Source: Patiria miniata | Taxonomy: Eukaryota > Echinodermata > Asteroidea > Valvatida > Asterinidae | NCBI RefSeq assembly: GCF_015706575.1 | Contig: NW_024037076.1 | Location: 6,544,777 to 6,608,776, forward strand | Length of the DNA: 64,000 nt | Reading direction: 5' to 3' | In this document: piece after piece, positions 50,162 through 59,003 of the stretch | Numbering within the stretch: the stretch's first letter is position 1 | Layout: each line of letters starts with the position of its first letter | The notes under the pieces: generated by a model | Databases searched by the model: none | Told to the model about the DNA's origin: nothing | What the model saw: the letters and a program-made list of their open reading frames with translations, nothing else | Translations under genes and position numbers: made by a program

Positions 50162-50810
50162 GGCCAAGTTCGCGCAAGGACTATTATTGACCAATGGTTA
50201 ACCATAGTTCGACTAACGCTTTCCCGAACTCTGTCTAGTCGACGGTGGTTGACTATGCTAGTCGACTATTTGGAACCAACCTAATGGGGCTGGTTGCATC
50301 GCTGGCAACCAATAGCCGCGCGCATTCATAACGCTAGCAGAGAGCAAGGGCGGATCCAGAACACAATTTTTGGGGGGGGGGCCAAAAAAAAATTTGGTCC
50401 CCCCCCCAAAAAAGTGGGTCTCAAAAATTACGGCGTGGGGTTCGGGGCCCGTGAGGGCCCCGAAAAATTTTTGGATTCTAGATGCTCTGTGGTGCGATCT
50501 GAGGAAATTTCTGACCACTTTAACCAATTTTTTTTGAGGAAAAGATGGTGGTGTACTCATTGCCTGCCTTTATTGCGATGTCACATTAAAAAAAAAAAAA
50601 TTGGTTTCGTTTTGGGGGGGGGCCATGGCCCCCTTTGGCCCCCCCCTGGATCCGCCCTTGGCAGAGAGCCAGGATCCAGAAGTTTTGCGATGACATTTTG
50701 CCACCAGCGTTTGACTAGAGACGTTCGCACGTTGCTATCAGTGCGCAGGCGTAAGGTACGTCACAAATCAACCACTATAGTCGACTAATGGTCTTTGCCC
50801 GAACTTGGCC
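50162..50810. mobile_element. Terminal-inverted-repeat element interrupted by a hAT MITE
   Basis: GGCCAAGTTCGCGCAAGGAC at the left is inverted as GTCTTTGCCCGAACTTGGCC at the right. The interior outside the insertion carries GTCGACTA and GGTTGACTA words. The element was split by the MITE at 50345-50660 and is therefore older than it. The superfamily is not determined. Confidence 0.65.
50345..50660. mobile_element. hAT-type MITE with intact 8-bp duplication
   Basis: The ends CAAGGGCGGATCCAG and CTGGATCCGCCCTTG are perfect inverse repeats. The octamer GCAGAGAG flanks both sides (50337-50344 and 50661-50668). Eight-base duplications and C(A)AGGGGCGG-like ends are typical of hAT. G-rich and C-rich runs near both ends and the interior match 20076-20446. 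The intact duplication marks a younger insertion. Confidence 0.85.
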
Positions 50811-52098
50811 GGTTGGCCCTATGCCTACCACTCCGATAACTGGTTTGTGGTTGTTTTAGAAATTTGTTTTCTATGTACGCCTGAAAGCGAATTCTTCTTA
50901 GGAATGCGTGACATTTTAAAAGAATGTATCTTGGTTTTAAAGATGTATCCTCGAAAATAATCTGAGGCCTGATCAAAATCTTATTATTTTCCTAGCAATA
51001 TAAACATGATTCACATTTGAATAAGACATCGAACGAAAAATACAGCGACGTTTAATTATTGCGGTAGCAATAGTTCGTTTCTAGCAGGGCTTCGTTTTTG
51101 TACGCAAAATAAAAGCCCTTTTCAATGAGTTTGGACGCCCAAATCGAAAAATAGAGATTTTTTCGTCAAGAAAAATATAAAAATTTGAAATTCGTTCCAT
51201 GCATCTCTTATCGCAGTATTGTGAACAATTGGTAAATGTCTTATGGGAATGCAATTCGGGTGACTGGGCTGTTAATTATAGGGATTCATCTTCTCTGTTA
51301 AGTCAAGCGGCAACATTCATTCATCATATCGCACAGAATCCAAAACTGAAGGACGTTGTCATTACTTTGACTAGTCTCCCAACAACCTGACGTCGCGTTT
51401 CCCGTTGCTGTCTGAAGAGACGAGTGGTGGACTTCCCACATTGAATAAAGTCATGAATATTTGACACGGTGCATGCATCATTGATGATCAACAGGCTCCG
51501 CGGCTGGAGAAGCGAGACTAGGTAATGGCTTGCAGCGAACCTTAAAAAAATACCTGTCCCCGTGGACTGAATGAAGGGTTGGCCAACATTTATCAATAAA
51601 TTACGAATTCTATCTTGCTTGCGGCCACTAGCTCGCAAGGAACCGAAAGTCCATTAGTGCATTGGCCTTCCACCTTGATAAAAACACATAAATAAGTAAG
51701 TCATGCGCAATGCATGATTCATGACACTGTGTCTCATCATTTGGGAGAGAAGGAACTGCATCCGATTAACGTTCACTTTGAAAGTGCATGAGGCGAGGAG
51801 CGGGCCCTGCTAGGTGTAAATCAAAGAGCGCCCCTAGTGTTGAACAACAGGTTAAGGCAGGTACCTGACCTCGTTCCCAGCGTGTCGAGCAGTACGCTCC
51901 CACCACTATCTGCTCTCTCACCTGGTATTGGATCCGATTTGCAAATATCCCAAAATGTTGGATACATATGCAAATGATGACTAGTCTGGTGCCGCCCGGA
52001 GCTTTACATCAGCGTTTGTTTTTGTGGTGGTGTCTCGGGGTAAAAACAGAATCAATTCGCCGCGGCGTGAGTTATTACGAGCACAAAATGTTACAGTG
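50811..52098. other. Intergenic, no gene recognised
   Basis: Short chance frames only. Confidence 0.45.
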
Positions 52099-52101
52099 TT
52101 A

Positions 52102-52491
52102 GGCCAAAAAAAAAAGTCTCCGGTTTCTGGTATGGAGCTTGTCCAAAAAGTGGTGCGGCGACGCGGCTTTTTTTTTTTTTTTACCTGACTTTTTTTTTTT
52201 TTTACCTGACTTTTTTGCTTCAAATGTCGGCTGGTGACTGCAAATGGCGCCCGACTAAACTTAGTGCAAATATATGGGAGTCCAGAGAGGCCACATAAAG
52301 CTTATTCTCGATCATAACCCCATCTAAAAACACGTTGAAATTGCGCAGCAGCAGAATTCCAGTCAAACCAGTGAGTTTGGCGGTTTTGAGGCATCATCTT
52401 TCATTGAAAAAAAAACTTTTTCATTTTGCCGACGTGCATGGCTACGGCGACGCGCGCGCATACCAGAAACCGGAGACTTTTTTTTTTGGCC
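52102..52491. mobile_element. PIF/Harbinger-type MITE
   Basis: A 33-base perfect inverted repeat (GGCC, ten A, then GTCTCCGGTTTCTGGTATG) closes the element. TTA flanks both sides (52099-52101 and 52492-52494). TTA/TWA duplications with GG-starting ends fit PIF/Harbinger. It is 390 bases with no transposase. Two TTTTTACCTGAC units with long T runs repeat inside near 52170-52212. Confidence 0.75.
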
Positions 52492-53542
52492 TTATCCAGT
52501 CGATGTGCAATATCATATTTCATATAAATAGGGGTGGACGTAATAATTACTATCTGAAAACACGTAAAACGCGTTGGAAATAACAACACCGAGTACACTT
52601 TCAAGCTAATTGCGGTATCCAATCAGGATACAGGAATTAAGCAAGTTCCCATCCCATGTCTTACTTTTGGAAACGAGGTTGAAATTAATGTTTAGCCCTG
52701 GGGTAGGTAAACACTACCCTATTTCTTTGAGCCCTCATCAAACGGAATGTGTTAATAGTGACCCGGTGTCTTCTTCCTTTTTAGCTCTCATTGGACGGAT
52801 TTTGTGTAAGGCCAGGGTGAAGACCTGCAAATTGACTTAAATAATCACATTGAATAGACAGTTACGTCTAGGCTATTTCCAAGAATTATTTAAAATACTC
52901 ACAACACTCCAAGGTGTTTGACACACCCATCAAATGAAAGCTTATATCATAATCTTTCACATTCTGTTCAAATTTTACTCCATTATTTGATAACTTTTGG
53001 GAGAAAATTCTTTTCAAAGATGATCACCCTGAAAAGTAGTACTGTGGCCCATCGCCATTTTGAAAAATGATTCCCGCGCTCCATTGCAGAATAGAGCAAT
53101 TTTAGGGCACAATTTCATAACAATTTTACACTAATACGAGCTCCCAGCTCTGTGCATGCTTTCCACCCATCTTTTCTACAAACCTTTAAGTTCATGGCCC
53201 ACAAATTGCTCTAGAGTCCAGTGGCATGTGCTCCCTCGATCCCTGGGTAAGCCACCACAACAATGTAATTCCTTTTTAAAATTTTCTTTTCTAGACTTCA
53301 CCAAACAAAGTAGAAACTGCTCACGAATTGCATGTACTTTTATTTCAACCAGTTACTGCAGTACTTCTGCTCTATATACCTTTAAAGAAATCCTAGTAAT
53401 TTCTGGCTGGTTACGATTTTTTACTACTCGTTTTCTTTACGTGCTCAGGAAAAAAATGGGAGGGGGCGTCCCACCCCAGATAAATGAGCCGTCCATGGGT
53501 GCAAAGTATCACAGAAAACAAAATTCATATACCTTTAAATAA

Positions 53543-53550
53543 TTATATTA
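53543..53550. repeat. Target-site duplication, left (TTATATTA)
   Basis: Identical to 58996-59003 and directly abuts the outermost base of the palindrome. The sequence beyond differs on the two sides, so the match is not part of the inverted repeat. Confidence 0.8.
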
Positions 53551-55029
53551 GTAGTGGAGGGGGACTTCTTAGAACGGTTTGACCTTGGGCATAGAAATAG
53601 GTAGAGGTCACATAAATATGTAAATATGAAAATATGTAGATATAAATATGAATTAAGGGATGTGGAAATTGTTAACACAGTTTGACCTAATGAATGGATG
53701 GGATGAATAGGGAATAGGTATGGGTATAAGGGACCGGGTACAGTTTAACCTATTCTATGGGAAAGATTGCATAAGGTATGGGAAAAAAAAAAAATATTTT
53801 TATGGTACATTTGGATCTTAGCCCGAATATGAGTTTCATACGTTAGTCCCTGTGAACGACCAGCTGGTCGGATCTTTAATCCCCCAACAATAGACGGGAG
53901 AGGGCGCGTGCCAAGTCAGCGCACTAGTATTGTTACGAAGTTAATTCGATCGATACAAAAAGTAATTGGATTTCCGAATGCTCGAAAGCAGAAAGCAGCG
54001 ACAGATGGCAAAAATGAACTTTGCGTTGATCAGACTGAAACGAGTACGATTGTCTATTTGAAGAATTATTTTAAAGTCATTTTTATTGGGTTTATGGGTA
54101 TTGTGCAACGTTGCGTTTTCCAAGGTATAAACAAACACTCACCGCAGCATACTTGCAGGGTACAGCCTGTGTCGGCCATGGGGGTATATGATAAATCCAC
54201 GATCCATAATCCATGCGTCTGTACGGAGACCGGTGGTCGATCACCCCTCGATGATCGTACCGATCCTGGAGCAAATAAATAACTCCGTCCGTGCGCCTAT
54301 ATTCCTCTTGTTAATCGATACAATACCAATTACACTCTTCTACACTGCCACCAGAATCATCCAAGTAAAAATATATGTCTGTGCGCGGTGATCGTAGAAA
54401 AGGGAAGGTTTTGGCATCAGCCAGAGCAAATGCTAGTACACATGCACACTACTGTATACATTACGGCCGTCCGATCAGATAGCGCTCAAGTTTTCTTAAT
54501 CCGTGACGGCTAAATTATCGATTAGGCTCTATTGCAGAGGCGCGTACAATAAGGAATGGATTCAGTGGTTTAAAGCCATAACAAAACGTGCGGGCATGTG
54601 GTTTTTAAAGGGAACTACGGCCTGGAAAGTGCCCGATTGAGTGTATCGGAATAACACAACCATCATTGTGCATTTTGTAATATTTCGTACTAGAACGACC
54701 CCAAAACCAAGCAAAAGCCTATCCATAGTTAAACATTCAATCGTAAAGTGCTCTTCTTTTGTGCGGACGTGTGAGAAACCACTTTTGTGGGGGTGGGGGG
54801 GGGGGATTGGCGTTAGACGAGAAAAACGGTGCCACTTGAACCTTAGTTGTACCTCCGTGCCGGATTTGTTTACAAAATCGAGGATGACTGTTTCATTTAC
54901 GAGTATTTTACGGGGGTTATTTAGAGGGCGTGTCCAAGCGCTAATTTTATGACTGAGAGTAGGCTTTTCCGATTGATAAGACAACACAAACAAAGAAAAA
55001 TACAACTGCAGAAAGTATATACGTTATGA
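53551..55029. other. Outer left arm of the palindrome, no gene recognised
   Basis: Open frames of 124 and 147 codons occur (53908-54282 and 54562-55005), the first preserved in the mirror arm. They lack family likeness, and the longer is not open in the mirror arm because of a G/C run of different length. The terminal 200 bases are rich in ATATGTA words. Confidence 0.5.
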
Positions 55030-55141
55030 CATTATTGCTTTATTGACTTTATTATTGCTTTATTAAATCTCTAGTGTTTTTATTTGTCTGTCCCAATGTA
55101 TTTCTTCGCAATTATATCGTCATTGTAATGTTGACTAGTCT

Positions 55142-55762
55142 TTAATCGTCACTGTCTTCCTCGCTTACGTCTTCTTCATCTTGATGGAACAATCCGTCAA
55201 ATTTCATCTGGTGTTTAGGCATAATTCTGCTGAGAGCCTTTTGTACGCTAATGCCCTTATATATTTTTTCTTCGAGATTGTCCACAATATCTTGATGGGA
55301 ATTGTTATCTTTCAGATGTAGGTAGCTTGACAGAAAATCCCTGTACTTGTCAAAAAAGATTTGCTTGACTGCCCAGAGGGTTTTCCTATCGGCCTTTTCC
55401 TTGGCCTGATCTTCACCCATACCCTCGTTGATGTACTTTTCATGTTTTTCACTCCACATGTCACGAGTCGCTTCTTTGGACTCTTCCAACCAGTCTTGGA
55501 AAGTAGCATTGTCTTCTAATTCAGAACTAGACTCATCTTCATCGTCATCTTCTACCTCCGAGTCCGTTTCCGAGCCCGATTCATCCACGTCAGGATGATC
55601 AGATTGAATAACCTCAATTTCAGAATCATCGTTAACCCCATTCATTTCAGATTCATCTTCAGCATGAGCGTTTTCGGTATGTCGCCAGAGATTATATCTC
55701 CGTCCAAAGCTTTTATCACACTGGTTACAAGCATAGGGTTTGACTGCAGAAAAAGTATTCAT
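55142..55762 (-). CDS. C2H2 zinc-finger/acidic protein of the foldback element (left arm)
   Basis: Mirror copy of 56787-57407, also 206 residues and intact. Differences seen: Tyr for His at residue 10, Asp for Gly in the acidic run, and one silent base in a lysine codon. Its polyadenylation word lies near 55079-55084 on the minus strand. The two genes point away from the centre of the palindrome, so a shared central promoter is possible. Confidence 0.7.
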   Translation of the reverse strand: MNTFSAVKPYACNQCDKSFGRRYNLWRHTENAHAEDESEMNGVNDDSEIEVIQSDHPDVDESGSETDSEVEDDDEDESSSELEDNATFQDWLEESKEATRDMWSEKHEKYINEGMGEDQAKEKADRKTLWAVKQIFFDKYRDFLSSYLHLKDNNSHQDIVDNLEEKIYKGISVQKALSRIMPKHQMKFDGLFHQDEEDVSEEDSDD

Positions 55763-56043
55763 GTTGAAGTTATAAAGGCTGATTCACGAATGACAAGAAA
55801 CGGATGAATTGGTTTAATATATATTGTGCCGAGACCTGTCTGTTTGAGCTCATCCTGCTCTTTACCCTGCTCATCCTGCTCTTTACCCTGCTCATCCTGC
55901 TCTTTACCCTGCTCATCCTGCTCTTTTCCCTGCTCATCCTGCTCTTTACCCTGCTCATCCTGCTCTTTACCCTGCTCATCCTGCTCTTTACCCTGCTCAT
56001 CCTGCTCTTTTCCCTGCTCATCATACTCTTTTCCCTGCTCATC
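55759..56043 (-). CDS. Open frame of EQDEQGK repeats (left arm copy)
   Basis: Mirror copy of 56065-56790 with 94 codons before the stop. The 29-residue tail after the repeats is identical. It ends in the same ATGA overlap with the left zinc-finger gene. Confidence 0.35.
   Translation of the reverse strand, partial: DEQGKEYDEQGKEQDEQGKEQDEQGKEQDEQGKEQDEQGKEQDEQGKEQDEQGKEQDEQGKEQDELKQTGLGTIYIKPIHPFLVIRESAFITST
55849..56043 (-). repeat. 21-bp tandem array, short side (8 full units)
   Basis: Read on the minus strand, each unit codes EQDEQGK. There are 8 full units plus partial ones at both ends. The variable site is GGT or GGA (Gly in both), with AAA kept and one unit reading EYDEQGK. Confidence 0.9.
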
Positions 56044-56064
56044 CTACTCTTTGCCGTAGAGTAG

Positions 56065-56700
56065 GATGAGCAGGGAAAAGAGCAGGATGAGCAGGGTAAA
56101 GAGCAGGATGAGCAGGGAAAAGAGCAGGATGGGCAGGGTAAAGAGCAGGATGAGCAGGGTAAAGAGCAGGATGAGCAGGGTAAAGAGCAGGATGAGCAGG
56201 GTAAAGAGCAGGATGGGCAGGGTAAAGAGCAGGATGAGCAGGGTAAAGAGCAGGATGAGCAGGGAAAAGAGCAGGATGAGCAGGGAAAAGAGCAGGATGA
56301 GCAGGGAAAAGAGCAGGATGAGCAGGGTAAAGAGCAGGATGAGCAGGGTAAAGAGCAGGATGAGCAGGGTAAAGAGCAGGATGAGCAGGGAAAAGAGCAG
56401 GATGAGCAGGGAAAAGAGCAGGATGAGCAGGGTAAAGAGCAGGATGAGCAGGGTAAAGAGCAGGATGAGCAGGGTAAAGAGCAGGATGAGCAGGGTAAAG
56501 AGCAGGATGAGCAGGGAAAAGAGCAGGATGAGCAGGGTAAAGAGCAGGATGAGCAGGGTAAAGAGCAGAATGAGCAGGGTAAAGAGCAGGATGAGCAGGG
56601 TAAAGAGCAGGATGAGCAGGGTAAAGAGCAGGATGAGCAGGGTAAAGAGCAGGATGAGCAGGGAAAAGAGCAGGATGAGCAGGGTAAAGAGCAGGATGAG
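56065..56700 (+). repeat. 21-bp tandem array, long side (29 full units)
   Basis: Same unit as 55849-56043 in opposite orientation, with 29 full units plus the same partial ends: exactly 21 units more than the other side. Rare variants include EQDGQGK and EQNEQGK. All stay in one frame. Confidence 0.9.
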
Positions 56701-56790
56701 CTCAAACAGACAGGTCTCGGCACAATATATATTAAACCAATTCATCCGTTTCTTGTCATTCGTGAATCAGCCTTTATAACTTCAACATGA
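56065..56790 (+). CDS. Open frame of EQDEQGK repeats overlapping the zinc-finger start codon (right arm)
   Basis: The frame opens after a TAG at the palindrome centre, has no ATG, runs 241 codons through the array, then continues into a non-repetitive tail (LKQTGLGTIYIKPIHPFLVI and nine more residues). It stops at a TGA whose first two bases are the last two of the ATG of the zinc-finger gene (ATGA). The length in triplets is kept despite 21 extra units, which argues for coding, but the 21-bp unit would keep any frame. With no ATG it could be an exon reached by splicing, a frame started at another codon, or not translated at all. Confidence 0.35.
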   Translation, partial: DEQGKEQDEQGKEQDEQGKEQDGQGKEQDEQGKEQDEQGKEQDEQGKEQDGQGKEQDEQGKEQDEQGKEQDEQGKEQDEQGKEQDEQGKEQDEQGKEQDEQGKEQDEQGKEQDEQGKEQDEQGKEQDEQGKEQDEQGKEQDEQGKEQDEQGKEQDEQGKEQDEQGKEQNEQGKEQDEQGKEQDEQGKEQDEQGKEQDEQGKEQDEQGKEQDELKQTGLGTIYIKPIHPFLVIRESAFITST

Positions 56791-57407
56791 ATACTTTTTC
56801 TGCAGTCAAACCCCATGCTTGTAACCAGTGTGATAAAAGCTTTGGACGGAGATATAATCTCTGGCGACATACCGAAAACGCTCATGCTGAAGATGAATCT
56901 GAAATGAATGGGGTTAACGATGATTCTGAAATTGAGGTTATTCAATCTGATCATCCTGACGTGGATGAATCGGGCTCGGAAACGGACTCGGAAGTAGAAG
57001 ATGGCGATGAAGATGAGTCTAGTTCTGAATTAGAAGACAATGCTACTTTCCAAGACTGGTTGGAAGAGTCCAAAGAAGCGACTCGTGACATGTGGAGTGA
57101 AAAACATGAAAAGTACATCAACGAGGGTATGGGTGAAGATCAGGCCAAGGAAAAGGCCGATAGGAAGACCCTCTGGGCAGTCAAGCAAATCTTTTTTGAC
57201 AAGTACAGGGATTTTCTGTCAAGCTACCTACATCTGAAAGATAACAATTCCCATCAAGATATTGTGGACAATCTCGAAGAAAAAATATATAAGGGCATTA
57301 GCGTACAAAAGGCTCTCAGCAGAATTATGCCTAAACACCAGATGAAATTTGACGGATTGTTCCATCAAGATGAAGAAGACGTAAGCGAGGAAGACAGTGA
57401 CGATTAA
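56787..57407 (+). CDS. C2H2 zinc-finger/acidic protein of the foldback element (right arm)
   Basis: 206 residues. One C2H2 finger at Cys12, Cys15, His28, His33 (HACNQCDKSFGRRYNLWRHT; spacing C-x2-C-x12-H-x4-H). Next comes a long Asp/Glu/Ser-rich stretch (about 35-85), then a predicted helical region (about 86-190) with WLEESKEATRDMWSEKHEKY, AVKQIFFDKYRDFLSSYLHL and IMPKHQMKFDGLF, and an acidic end (DEEDVSEEDSDD). AATAAA follows at 57465-57470. The ATG is the only one before the finger in this frame. I do not recognise the helical domain and it is not a transposase I know. A DNA-binding finger plus acidic regions suggests a nuclear protein that binds the element's own repeats or host chromatin, which is inference. 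It is intact in both arms, a sign of recent spread or selection. Confidence 0.7.
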   Translation: MNTFSAVKPHACNQCDKSFGRRYNLWRHTENAHAEDESEMNGVNDDSEIEVIQSDHPDVDESGSETDSEVEDGDEDESSSELEDNATFQDWLEESKEATRDMWSEKHEKYINEGMGEDQAKEKADRKTLWAVKQIFFDKYRDFLSSYLHLKDNNSHQDIVDNLEEKIYKGISVQKALSRIMPKHQMKFDGLFHQDEEDVSEEDSDD

Positions 57408-57464
57408 AGACTAGTCAACATTACAATGACGATATAATTGCGAAGAAATACATTGGGACAGACA

Positions 57465-57470
57465 AATAAA
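57465..57470 (+). terminator. Polyadenylation signal of the right zinc-finger gene
   Basis: AATAAA 58 bases after the stop codon, followed by three more AATAAA-like words up to 57520. The left arm carries the mirror set near 55030-55084. Confidence 0.6.
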
Positions 57471-57520
57471 AACACTAGAGATTTAATAAAGCAATAATAA
57501 AGTCAATAAAGCAATAATGT

Positions 57521-58995
57521 CATAACGTATATACTTTCTGCAGTTGTATTTTTCTTTGTTTGTGTTGTCTTATCAATCGGAAAAGCCTACTCTCAGTCAT
57601 AAAATTAGCGCTTGGACACGCCCTCTAAATAACCCCCGTAAAATACTCGTAAATGAAACAGTCATCCTCGATTTTGTAAACAAATCCGGCACGGAGGTAC
57701 AACTAAGGTTCAAGTGGCACCGTTTTTCTCGTCTAACGCCAATCCCCCCCCCCACCCCCACAAAAGTGGTTTCTCACACGTCCGCACAAAAGAAGAGCAC
57801 TTTACGATTGAATGTTTAACTATGGATAGGCTTTTGCTTGGTTTTGGGGTCGTTCTAGTACGAAATATTACAAAATGCACAATGATGGTTGTGTTATTCC
57901 GATACACTCAATCGGGCACTTTCCAGGCCGTAGTTCCCTTTAATAACCACATGCCCGCACGTTTTGTTATGGCTTTAAACCACTGAATCCATTCCTTATT
58001 GTACGCGCCTCTGCAATAGAGCCTAATCGATAATTTAGCCGTCACGGATTAAGAAAACTTGAGCGCTATCTGATCGGACGGCCGTAATGTATACAGTAGT
58101 GTGCATGTGTACTAGCATTTGCTCTGGCTGATGCCAAAACCTTCCCTTTTCTACGATCACCGCGCACAGACATATATTTTTACTTGGATGATTCTGGTGG
58201 CAGTGTAGAAGAGTGTAATTGGTATTGTATCGATTAACATGAGGAATATAGGCGCACGGACGGAGTTATTTATTTGCTCCAGGATCGGTACGATCATCGA
58301 GGGGTGATCGACCACCGGTCTCCGTACAGACGCATGGATTATGGATCGTGGATTTATCATATACCCCCATGGCCGACACAGGCTGTACCCTGCAAGTATG
58401 CTGCGGTGAGTGTTTGTTTATACCTTGGAAAACGCAACGTTGCACAATACCCATAAACCCAATAAAAATGACTTTAAAATAATTCTTCAAATAGACAATC
58501 GTACTCGTTTCAGTCTGATCAACGCAAAGTTCATTTTTGCCATCTGTCGCTGCTTTCTGCTTTCGAGCATTCGGAAATCCAATTACTTTTTGTATCGATC
58601 GAATTAACTTCGTAACAATACTAGTGCGCTGACTTGGCACGCGCCCTCTCCCGTCTATTGTTGGGGGATTAAAGATCCGACCAGCTGGTCGTTCACAGGG
58701 ACTAACGTATGAAACTCATATTCGGGCTAAGATCCAAATGTACCATAAAAATATTTTTTTTTTCCCATACCTTATGCAATCTTTCCCATAGAATAGGTTA
58801 AACTGTACCCGGTCCCTTATACCCATACCTATTCCCTATTCATCCCATCCATTCATTAGGTCAAACTGTGTTAACAATTTCCACATCCCTTAATTAATAT
58901 TTATATCTACATATTTTCATATTTACATATTTATGTGACCTTTACATATTTCTATGCCCAAGGTCAAACCGTTCTAAGAAGTCCCCCTCCACTAC
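57521..58995. other. Outer right arm of the palindrome, no gene recognised
   Basis: Mirror of 53551-55029. A C run near 57746 and small substitutions separate the two arms. Confidence 0.5.
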
Positions 58996-59003
58996 TTATA
59001 TTA
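58996..59003. repeat. Target-site duplication, right (TTATATTA)
   Basis: Direct copy of 53543-53550 next to the right end of the palindrome. The site is AT-rich, so a chance match of a few bases cannot be excluded, but all eight agree at the exact end of the symmetry. Confidence 0.8.

Larger units (their letters stand above)
53551..58995. mobile_element. Giant palindromic foldback element with divergent zinc-finger genes
   Basis: The left arm 53551-56043 is the inverse of 56065-58995, meeting at a 7-base loop (56051-56057). Outside the central repeat arrays the arms are 2298 and 2295 bases and nearly identical; I count three differences across the 621-base gene. The ends are GTAGTGGAGGGGGACTTC and its inverse. 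Flanking TTATATTA on both sides is an 8-bp target duplication. Each arm carries, from the centre outward, a 21-bp repeat array, a C2H2 zinc-finger gene and 1.6 kb of sequence without recognised genes. I saw no transposase, integrase, polymerase or capsid gene, so it is probably moved in trans. An 8-bp duplication fits hAT, P, Merlin or the sea-urchin TU foldback class; the superfamily is not determined. Confidence 0.85.

Noticed and set aside
50294-50788. 164-codon open frame
   Set aside because: It crosses the nested hAT MITE and its G and C runs, so it is not a gene.
53908-54282. 124-codon frame kept in both palindrome arms as a gene
   Set aside because: Conservation is explained by arm identity, since the arms are nearly the same everywhere. 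It has no domain and no supporting signals.
54562-55005. 147-codon frame in the left palindrome arm as a gene
   Set aside because: The mirror arm does not keep the frame across a G/C run, and the sequence lacks any recognisable domain.
55770-56779. Long open frames reading MSREKSRMSRVKS, CSLPCSS or LLILLFT repeats
   Set aside because: They are other-frame or opposite-strand shadows of the 21-bp array, which leaves several frames open because its unit is a multiple of three.
53551-58995. Palindrome as a sequencing or assembly artefact (unsplit hairpin read)
   Set aside because: The arms differ at scattered bases and by 21 repeat units, the outer flanks are unique, and an 8-bp direct duplication sits exactly at both ends. 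An artefact would not produce that, though long-read confirmation is still wanted.
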